Origin: Sedimentisphaerales bacterium
GTDB lineage: Bacteria; Planctomycetota; Phycisphaerae; Sedimentisphaerales; SM23-30
Assembly (NCBI GenBank): GCA_016928435.1
Contig: JAFGKT010000008.1
Span: 1 to 64,000, forward strand
Reading direction: 5' to 3'
DNA: 64,000 nt
Part shown: positions 8,963 through 14,891 of the stretch, in pieces
Layout: every line of letters starts with the position of its first letter
Numbering within the stretch: the first letter of the stretch is position 1
Translations under genes and position numbers: made by a program
The notes under the pieces: generated by a model
The model's input: the letters and a program-made list of their open reading frames with translations, nothing else
Told to the model about the DNA's origin: nothing
Database searches by the model: none

Positions 8963-9763
8963 CTATTTCCACGTAATTGGATCAAGTTTGTAGTAGTTTT
9001 TAAGTTCGTCGTAGAGTTGGGGGTGTTTATTTTTCATTTGCTTTGGTTTTTCGAGGAATGCTTCGGTTGCTACGGCGAAGAACTCGGCGGGGTTGGTGGC
9101 GCCATATTGGCGTAGGATGGTATGGTGGTGTTTTTTCGCTTCGCCGCGTAGGACATTATATTCGCGGTTTAGCACTTTGGCCCAACTGGCGTAACAGGTG
9201 CGGTTTTCCAGAATAGGGGCGCCGTCGGCGCTGCCGTCTTCCTGGTCGAGGCGGTGGGAGAACTCGTGGAATACTACGTTTTGTCCGTCGGCGATGTTAT
9301 GGGCTCCGCCGATGACGCTGTTCCAGGCGAGGACTACCGGGCCGTTCTGCCATGATTCTCCTTGTCGTGGTTGGTTGGCGAGGTCTCCTTTGCCGCCGAC
9401 ATAGGCGGTGGGATAAACGAGTATGGATTTGAGCTTGGGGAAATAATGTGTCTTATGATTTAAAAGTAATATACACGCTTGAGCGGCGATGGTGACACGG
9501 ATCTCGTCGGTTATTTCGAGTCCGCCACAGCCTTCGAAATATTTCTCGGCGAGAAAAATGTTGATCAGGCCTTCAAGTTGTGGTTTTAACTCTGCGGGGA
9601 GGCGATTATACAGAGGGACATTCTTTACGAGAATTGCCCGCCATTGGTAGTTGATCGGCTGGGCCAATAGACGCTGACGGTGAGCGTTACGCAGCGAGCG
9701 GCGCCATATAGGGATCGCCAAAGCCAATATCAATACGGGTGTAATTATTTTGATCGCGAACAT
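8963..9763 (-). CDS. MtfA-like zinc metallopeptidase
   Basis: 266 residues. One N-terminal membrane helix (about 3-20) is followed by a soluble domain with the zinc motif HEFSHRLDQEDG (H166, E167, H170), typical of the MtfA/YeeI family. In E. coli MtfA is an aminopeptidase that binds the repressor Mlc and so affects glucose transport; planctomycete relatives are usually membrane-tethered and their partner is unknown. Upstream of the ATG, TTGGAGATAAC is a good ribosome-binding site. The gene runs alone on the minus strand and its 5' flank abuts the mqnD-tail duplication. Confidence 0.85.
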   Translation of the reverse strand: MFAIKIITPVLILALAIPIWRRSLRNAHRQRLLAQPINYQWRAILVKNVPLYNRLPAELKPQLEGLINIFLAEKYFEGCGGLEITDEIRVTIAAQACILLLNHKTHYFPKLKSILVYPTAYVGGKGDLANQPRQGESWQNGPVVLAWNSVIGGAHNIADGQNVVFHEFSHRLDQEDGSADGAPILENRTCYASWAKVLNREYNVLRGEAKKHHHTILRQYGATNPAEFFAVATEAFLEKPKQMKNKHPQLYDELKNYYKLDPITWK

Positions 9764-9845
9764 GTTATCTCCAAGCGGTAGCGGTTGGTGTTCGGGGTGT
9801 CAGGGATTTTTTTGACGTGATTTCTTTCATTGTAGAGAGGTGGGG

Positions 9846-10096
9846 CGCTTAGACGAAGGTAAGTGGTGGGATGGGTGGTGTTAGGTTTTTTTGTTGGGCT
9901 TGGTTTAGGAATTGGGTTAGGGCTTGGCGGCCTATTGGGCCGTAGTTTATGGTTCATTGGTTTACGTACATTGCTATGAAATTGTCGGCGGTGGCGGTGG
10001 GTAGTCCGCGGCCGAACTGTAGGGCGTATTGGATGGCTTCGGTTCGGTGGTTTAGGGAATAGATTATGCTTTTTTGGATAATTTGGCTGGTTTCTT
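9846..10096 (-). pseudogene. truncated duplicate of the mqnD 3' end
   Basis: About 245 bases closely match the end of the intact mqnD gene (10748-10991), including the final Thr-Phe-Val codons and stop. Only the last 80 or so codons are present; upstream of about 10096 the similarity stops and there is no start. The frame has not shifted, so the copy looks fairly recent. It is a remnant, not a functional gene. Confidence 0.8.
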
Positions 10097-10171
10097 AAAG
10101 CCCGAGCAGACCTTATTCACAATCGGTTTGCCGCAAACCTTGCGCAGGGAGCATCCGCATGTCTGACACAT
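10064..10171 (-). CDS. small Cys-rich protein, probably truncated
   Basis: 35 residues starting MCQTCGCSLRKVCGKPIVNK, preceded by GGAG with six bases to the ATG. Five cysteines in a CxxCxC...C...C pattern suggest a small metal-binding knuckle. I recall similar mini-proteins with additional cysteines where this one has Leu-Arg and Phe. The last ten or so codons (KPAKLSKKA) lie inside the duplicated mqnD tail, so the original C-terminus was probably replaced when that copy arrived. It lies 50 bases downstream of the DUF378 gene, on the same strand. Confidence 0.45.
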   Translation of the reverse strand: MCQTCGCSLRKVCGKPIVNKVCSGFKKPAKLSKKA

Positions 10172-10221
10172 AATCCACTCCATTTCGTTAAGGAACCTGC
10201 CGCAGGTCCCTTCCGGCATAG

Positions 10222-10461
10222 TCACGCATGAGCCGCATGGCCGTAATGCATACCCCAGCGCTTCCAGATCGAATTAATCATTAGAATATCATACACCGCC
10301 GAAACCCCAACCAGCGTGTACACAATCCTACTGATCAGGCTCATACTCCCAAAGATCGCCGCCACCAGATCGAAATTGAACACGCCCACCAGTCCCCAGT
10401 TCAGTCCGCCAATGGCCAACAGTATCCACACAATAACATCAACCGTTTTCATCGTTTTCAT
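10222..10461 (-). CDS. DUF378 small membrane protein
   Basis: 79 residues with two hydrophobic helices (about 7-27 and 37-60) and the family hallmark IGGLNWGLVGVFNFDLVAAI. DUF378 proteins are widespread two-helix membrane proteins without an assigned function. The start is set by AGGAG six bases upstream of the ATG. A longer in-frame upstream extension lacks hydrophobic character and is unlikely. It lies between the two copies of the mqnD tail. Confidence 0.88.
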   Translation of the reverse strand: MKTMKTVDVIVWILLAIGGLNWGLVGVFNFDLVAAIFGSMSLISRIVYTLVGVSAVYDILMINSIWKRWGMHYGHAAHA

Positions 10462-10567
10462 GGTCGACTCCTGTTCTGATATGCCTGTGACCTCGTAAAC
10501 CACACATTCTGCATTATCGCTCCAGCCCTTTCTAAAACCAATGAAAATCTGAAATTCTGGACCTACC

Positions 10568-10729
10568 TCAAGCCCCCTGACCACTGGCGGTATCCGCGAC
10601 GTACTGATCGGCGGAGACGGGTAGGGTTTGGTCTTCGGTGAAGATCATGGATCGGCCGTTACGTCGGCGTAGCCGCATGGGGATATGGACCACCACGGCA
10701 TCGCCGTCGCGGGAGATTACAAGGTTCAT
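10568..10729 (-). CDS. short protein with VHIPMRLRRRNGR motif, possible remnant
   Basis: 53 residues beginning MNLVISRDGDAVVVHIP and continuing MRLRRRNGRSMI. The 'V-H-I-P-x-x-x-x-R-R-x-G-R' core resembles the start of small proteins I know from neighbourhoods of site-specific recombinases. Those are longer and contain a C-terminal HTH, which is missing here, so this may be a broken gene. There is no clear ribosome-binding site. It sits next to the intact mqnD, within the duplicated interval. Confidence 0.4.
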   Translation of the reverse strand: MNLVISRDGDAVVVHIPMRLRRRNGRSMIFTEDQTLPVSADQYVADTASGQGA

Positions 10730-10743
10730 GGAGTTTGGGGTTT

Positions 10744-11655
10744 TTAAACGAAGGTAAGTGGTGGGATGGGTGGTGTTAGGTTTTTTTTGTGGGCTTGGTT
10801 TAGAAATTGGGTTAGGGCTTGGCGGCCTTTTGGGCCGTAGTTTATGGTCCATTGGTTTACGTACATTGCGATGAAATTGTCGGCGGTGGCGGTGGGTAGT
10901 CCGCGGCCGAACTGTAGGGCGTATTGGATGGCTTCTTTGCGGTGAGTTAGGGAATAGAGGATGCTTTGTTGGAGGATGTTGCTGATTTGTTGCATGGCGC
11001 CTGGGCCTAGGTCGCGTCGGATGATGTTGCAGCCTAGGGGCAGCGGGAGTTGGTTTTGTTCGTACCACCATTTGCCTAGATCGAGGATGCAATGGAGGTT
11101 TTGCTGTTGATAGGTTAGTTGTCCTTCGTGGATGATTAAGCCTGCGTCCACGGCACCATCGAGGACGGCGGGCAGTACGGCGTCGAAGTCTAGAACGGTT
11201 TCGTGGAATTTGCCGATCGCTAGTTGGAGGGCGAGGTAGGCGGAGGTTAGTTTGCCTGGTATGGCGATGTTGAGTTGGGGTAGGTCGGTTAGGGGTATTG
11301 GTTGGCGGGCGACGAGTAGTGGGCCGTGTGCGCCGGTGGCGGGAGCAGGTATGTCGGGGAGGGCGTAAATTTGGTCGGGATCGGGTTGGTAGGTTGCCAG
11401 TTCGGTGGCGCCCATGCTGGCGCCGCTGGTTAGGATGGCGTATTGGTGATGGAGGTAGGCGTAGGCGTGTACGCTGACAGCGGTGACTTCGAGGCGGGAT
11501 TCTTGGGCCCAGTCGTTTAGGGTTTGGATATCGCGGAGGATGTGCTCGAATTTGAATGGGCTGGTTTCGATGAGGTCGTGGGCGAGGGCGTAGAACATGA
11601 AAGCGTCGTCGGAGTCGGGCGAATGGCCTAGGCGTATTAGTTGGGTTTTGGGCAT
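10744..11655 (-). CDS. mqnD: 1,4-dihydroxy-6-naphthoate synthase (futalosine pathway)
   Basis: 303 residues with the MqnD opening GHSPDSDDAFMFYAL and the periplasmic-binding-protein-like fold expected of the MqnA/MqnD superfamily. Known reaction: converts cyclic dehypoxanthinylfutalosine into 1,4-dihydroxy-6-naphthoate in menaquinone synthesis. No other mqn gene is present in the window, as is common because the pathway is scattered. MqnA is related, but the SPDSDDAF signature favours MqnD. The 3' end has been copied to 9846-10096. Confidence 0.85.
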   Translation of the reverse strand: MPKTQLIRLGHSPDSDDAFMFYALAHDLIETSPFKFEHILRDIQTLNDWAQESRLEVTAVSVHAYAYLHHQYAILTSGASMGATELATYQPDPDQIYALPDIPAPATGAHGPLLVARQPIPLTDLPQLNIAIPGKLTSAYLALQLAIGKFHETVLDFDAVLPAVLDGAVDAGLIIHEGQLTYQQQNLHCILDLGKWWYEQNQLPLPLGCNIIRRDLGPGAMQQISNILQQSILYSLTHRKEAIQYALQFGRGLPTATADNFIAMYVNQWTINYGPKGRQALTQFLNQAHKKNLTPPIPPLTFV

Positions 11656-11691
11656 GGGGTTAGGTTTTTGGCTGATGAGGTTGAAATGAAT

Positions 11692-11722
11692 TTGGACCCC
11701 CAGGATGAACCTGAGGGCTAAG
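11692..11722 (+). repeat. degenerate copy of palindromic repeat family B
   Basis: GACCCCCAGGATGAACCTGAGGGCTAAG resembles the elements at 14212-14268 and 14785-14841 (shared core ACCCCC...GAACCTG.GGGCTAAG). It lies between mqnD and the next minus-strand gene, in the orientation opposite to both. Confidence 0.5.
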
Positions 11723-11750
11723 TTGCGGTTATTGATGATACTTCTATGGT

Positions 11751-12608
11751 TTATTGTTGGAGGTTGGGGAGCATTAGGTCGGAGTAATCGATGAAGTCGG
11801 CTGGGTCGTTGGGCCAGGCAGCGGATCGGTCGATGGGGCCTGCGCCTAGTGCAGAGCTGATGGCATCGTTATAGACGGCGAGATTGTTGAGGAGCGATTG
11901 GATGTCGGAGAGGTATTTTTTAAGTTTGGCTGTTAGTTGGTAGTTATCGTAGCCTTCGAGGAGTGAGCGGAGCGCGACGCGGCCGGCGGTGTCGAACTGG
12001 CGGTTGAGGTAGGCGATTTGGCCGACGGTTCGTTTGACTTGAACAGCGATTTCGGGGGCGACGTTATAGACGTGGGTGGCCAGACGGGTGAGTTCTATGG
12101 CGAAGGTGATTTCGAGTATGGTGCCGGGCGATTCGTTGACGGTGCGCCACTGATGGATCAGGTCGGTAAGCTCGACTAGATCTGCATAGGATTCGGCGAG
12201 TGTTTGGGGCTGAGCAGAGAGCAGAGTGTTGGGGTCTATGATGGGTAAGGTGATGTTTTCGGAGTAATCCAGGCCTTGATGGAAGTAAGGATAGCTGAGT
12301 ATTAGGAAGGATCTTTGATTGACGTGGGGATGATAGTGAGGCAGGTAGATTTGTCGGGGGGCTTGCCAATTGGCCAGGGGCGGTTCATCCGGAGCGGGGT
12401 TGAGCGGGATAGCGGGAGCGAGATTGGGATCGAGGGAGGTTACATTTATGATACCGGGGAGAAGGGGGTCAGCGGGGGGGGAACAGGGATCGATGATTTC
12501 GGTTTCAGCAGCGGGTGGAGTTTCGGATTCCGGGGTTTGGGCGAAGAGGGGACAAATAAGGAGTAGAGTTAGAATGGCGACAGTGATTGAATGGGCGTAT
12601 GGTTTCAT
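11751..12608 (-). CDS. secreted protein of unknown function
   Basis: 285 residues. ATG 12608 gives a signal peptide (MKPYAHSITVAILTLLLICP, likely cut after LFAQ). The next 80 residues are rich in Pro, Glu and Ala; the C-terminal half is helical. I recognise no domain. It starts 17 bases after the stop of the histidine kinase on the same strand and is probably co-transcribed with it, so it may act in the envelope process the kinase responds to (inference). Further in-frame codons upstream are polar and overlap the kinase, so they were excluded. Confidence 0.7.
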   Translation of the reverse strand: MKPYAHSITVAILTLLLICPLFAQTPESETPPAAETEIIDPCSPPADPLLPGIINVTSLDPNLAPAIPLNPAPDEPPLANWQAPRQIYLPHYHPHVNQRSFLILSYPYFHQGLDYSENITLPIIDPNTLLSAQPQTLAESYADLVELTDLIHQWRTVNESPGTILEITFAIELTRLATHVYNVAPEIAVQVKRTVGQIAYLNRQFDTAGRVALRSLLEGYDNYQLTAKLKKYLSDIQSLLNNLAVYNDAISSALGAGPIDRSAAWPNDPADFIDYSDLMLPNLQQ

Positions 12609-12625
12609 AGTGATATTGATGTAAG

Positions 12626-13510
12626 TCAGGTGGCGTCGGGTTGGGTTTGACATTGGCTGGGTAGATTGATGGTGAATGTTGTTCCTTGGCCTGGTTGGCT
12701 TTGAACGGAGATAGATCCTTGGTGGGCTTCGATGATGTCTTTGCATACGGCCAGGCCTAGGCCGTTGCCTCGAAGTTCGCCTGCGGCTGGGTTTTCAGCT
12801 TTGGTGGAGAAGAACGGTTCAAAGATGTGTTCGATAACGTCGGAAGGTATGCCGCAACCGGTGTCTTTGACGACGAAGGTGACGGTTTGGTCGTCGTTGG
12901 TCTGAGCGATGATAGTTAGGGTTCCGCCTCTTTCGAGCATGGCGTGACGGGCGTTGATGAGGAGGTTGAGTAGAACCTGCTGGATTTGGCTGGGATATGC
13001 TTGGAAGGAAAGGTCCGGCGGGATTTCCTTAATAACGGTGATGTTGTCTTTGGCGAAGTCGCGAGCGAGGCAAAGAAAACAGTTGTTGACGAGTTCGGTG
13101 AACGAAATGTCTTCAGGGACAGTGGATTGTTGACGGGCGAATCCGAGCATCCGGTGGATGATTTCAGAAGCGAGATTGCCTTGCTGGATGGCTTTGCGGA
13201 GGGCCTTTTGGGCGAGTTCGTTGTCTTCGGGGTTTTTTAGAGATAGCTCGGCCCAATTGATGATGGGCACAAGGAAGTTTTTGAATTCGTGGGCGGCGAG
13301 GCAAGCAATGGTGCCGAGTGAAGCGAGCTTTTGAGTGGCTTGGATTTCCTGCTCCAAGGCTTGGATGCGGTATCGGTTGTCCTGGAGTTGTTGGTGTAAG
13401 TTGACACGTTTGTTGATCAATCCAGCCAAGATGACCTCCGAGTTTTTTGGTCGGTATATGCGAAGACTCAAAGCTGGTCGCATGGGCCTACCTAAGAGAC
13501 GTATTGCCAA
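12626..13510 (-). CDS. soluble histidine kinase without sensor domain
   Basis: 294 residues. A short coiled coil (about 35-65) leads into the dimerisation domain with H74 in AAHEFKNFLVPI, followed by a HATPase domain: N box NLLINARHAM, G1 DTGCGIP, G2 GNGLGLAV. There is no membrane helix, PAS or GAF domain, so the signal must come from a protein partner. Candidate cognate regulator: the receiver protein at 14296-14772, divergent and under 1 kb away. The downstream gene 11751-12608 probably shares its transcript. Confidence 0.9.
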   Translation of the reverse strand: MAIRLLGRPMRPALSLRIYRPKNSEVILAGLINKRVNLHQQLQDNRYRIQALEQEIQATQKLASLGTIACLAAHEFKNFLVPIINWAELSLKNPEDNELAQKALRKAIQQGNLASEIIHRMLGFARQQSTVPEDISFTELVNNCFLCLARDFAKDNITVIKEIPPDLSFQAYPSQIQQVLLNLLINARHAMLERGGTLTIIAQTNDDQTVTFVVKDTGCGIPSDVIEHIFEPFFSTKAENPAAGELRGNGLGLAVCKDIIEAHQGSISVQSQPGQGTTFTINLPSQCQTQPDAT

Positions 13511-13600
13511 GCGTTTCGGGCGTCTTTAACGGTACCTATCCGTGGTTCCACCATACGCCAAAACAAGTGTAATTAATCCCAGCCCGCTGTCAATCCACAA

Positions 13601-13628
13601 CTGACAGTGGACAATTAGCTGCTATATA
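13601..13628 (+). promoter_or_regulatory. possible promoter
   Basis: CTGACA (13601-13606), a 16-base spacer and TATATA (13623-13628) could form a sigma-70-type promoter facing the 95-residue gene at 13725. Confidence 0.3.
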
Positions 13629-13724
13629 GTTTAGACTGTTGATAGCGGGTGTCGGAGGACACAGAGGTTTCATTGGGCCCGCTTGTGACGTTAATGACTG
13701 TAATAAAAGTAGTATCGGGCGGTT

Positions 13725-14012
13725 TTGAAGGATTTCTTGAAAGTGGAAGACGAATCATTATTGGGGCAGTTATTGGACCTTGCGGAACGATTAGGGATTG
13801 AGATTCGGTACGTCGCGTTGGGCAGCGGAGGCGGGGGTATTTGTACGATCAAGGGTAAGCGGGTGCTTTTTGTGGATAACTCTGCGGATTTGGTGGAGCG
13901 GGTAGCGGTTACGGCTGAGGCGCTGGCTGAGGAAGTGGCTTTGGATGAGGTTTATGTGCTGCCTGAGGTGCGGGTAGTTTTGGAGCGTTATGGGGGTGGC
14001 GGCAAAAGCTAA
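13725..14012 (+). CDS. small conserved protein of unknown function
   Basis: 95 residues starting at a TTG; an alternative GTG lies six codons in. The central segment CTIKGKRVLFVDNSADLVER is like a short planctomycete family I recognise by sight, but no function is known to me. There is no signal peptide or membrane helix. A Gly-rich patch (GSGGGG) precedes the conserved part. It stands alone between a divergent kinase and the receiver gene. Confidence 0.7.
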   Translation: MKDFLKVEDESLLGQLLDLAERLGIEIRYVALGSGGGGICTIKGKRVLFVDNSADLVERVAVTAEALAEEVALDEVYVLPEVRVVLERYGGGGKS

Positions 14013-14040
14013 TTTGGAATGTGAAGCGCAGTTGGTGTTC

Positions 14041-14075
14041 GACCACCCTTTAGCTACGCGAAAGGGTGCCACCCA
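14041..14075 (-). repeat. palindromic repeat family A, copy 2
   Basis: Reverse complement reads GGGTGGCACCCTTTCGCGTA followed by GCTAAAGGGTGGTC, one loop base different from the copies at 106-143 and 57684-57720. It follows the 95-residue gene. Confidence 0.75.
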
Positions 14076-14211
14076 GTCGATGGTTGGGAGAAGACGGTTG
14101 GGATAGTAGGTATGCGGTAATACTCGACACTTAAGGGCGGCCCAGATTAAGGATTGATGAGATGTTGGACTTGGATTGGTTTTGTCGATATGATGTTGGT
14201 ATGTTGTTTTT

Positions 14212-14268
14212 AGGGGGATGATGGATAGTTATGGTCGAACCCCCGGTGTGTGAACCTGGGGCTAAGAG
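14212..14268 (+). repeat. palindromic repeat family B, copy 1 (leader element)
   Basis: GGGGG (14213-14217) can pair with CCCCC (14240-14244), and CCCC can alternatively pair with GGGG (14258-14261); the element ends in CTAAGAG. A near copy lies at 14785-14841. Each copy sits shortly upstream of a gene (receiver; M16 peptidase). It is either a decayed REP-like palindrome or a structured 5' leader. Confidence 0.55.
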
Positions 14269-14295
14269 CTGACATTGTGATTAGGACATATAGTG

Positions 14296-14772
14296 ATGGC
14301 AGAAGCGGACAAGAAATTGGATTGGGAAAATAGTGATATATTGGTGGTTGATGACAATGCTCAGAACGCGGAGTTAATGGAAGCGTATTTGGAGTGTTTG
14401 GATTGCCAGGTTCGGATCGCGGTTGATGGGGTTGACGCGTTGGAGAAGATCGCGGAGAAGGTTCCGGATATTGTATTGTTGGATATTATGATGCCTCGCA
14501 TGAGCGGGTTTGAGGTTTGCCGAAGGATCAAGGCGGATGACGCGACGAAGAATGTACCGGTCTTGATTGTGACGGCGCTGAATGAGATAAGTGACGTTGA
14601 GCGGGGTGTGGAAAGCGGTGCGGATGATTTTCTGAGTAAGCCGGTAAATAAGTTGGAGTTGCTTACGCGGGTTAAGAGTCTGCTGCGGGTTCGTCATTTA
14701 CAGAGTGAGTTGGAGCGGACGCTGAGTTATTTGGCGGACTTGGAAGATGAGCAGATGGACGAAGATTTATAA
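14296..14772 (+). CDS. single-domain response regulator
   Basis: 158 residues starting at ATG 14296 (a GTG immediately before it is also in frame; AGGA lies about 10 bases upstream). The receiver domain covers residues 14-130: acidic pair VVDDN, phosphoacceptor D63 in VLLDIMMP, T93 and K115 in SKP. A short helical tail of about 30 residues follows, with no output domain. It may pass phosphate on or act by protein-protein contact; the soluble kinase at 12626-13510 is a possible donor (inference). Confidence 0.9.
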   Translation: MAEADKKLDWENSDILVVDDNAQNAELMEAYLECLDCQVRIAVDGVDALEKIAEKVPDIVLLDIMMPRMSGFEVCRRIKADDATKNVPVLIVTALNEISDVERGVESGADDFLSKPVNKLELLTRVKSLLRVRHLQSELERTLSYLADLEDEQMDEDL

Positions 14773-14784
14773 GAGATGAGAAGA

Positions 14785-14841
14785 GGGGGGTGATGGTTAT
14801 CTGTGGTCCAACCCCCGGGATGTGACGTACGGGACTAAGAG
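14785..14841 (+). repeat. palindromic repeat family B, copy 2 (leader element)
   Basis: GGGGGG...CCCCCGGG...CGGGACTAAGAG, aligned base for base with the element at 14212-14268. Its inner arms differ from copy 1 but still pair (CCCG with CGGG). It ends about 50 bases before the M16 peptidase start. Confidence 0.55.
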
Positions 14842-14891
14842 TTCCAGTTGTTGGTTGGTGTTTTTTGATTTGGATGAGTCAAGGAAAAGTG

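Noticed and set aside
14212..14268. Fluoride or cyclic-di-GMP riboswitch
   Set aside because: GGGGGATGATGG is superficially similar to the fluoride aptamer start, but the conserved junction and pseudoknot partners are absent.
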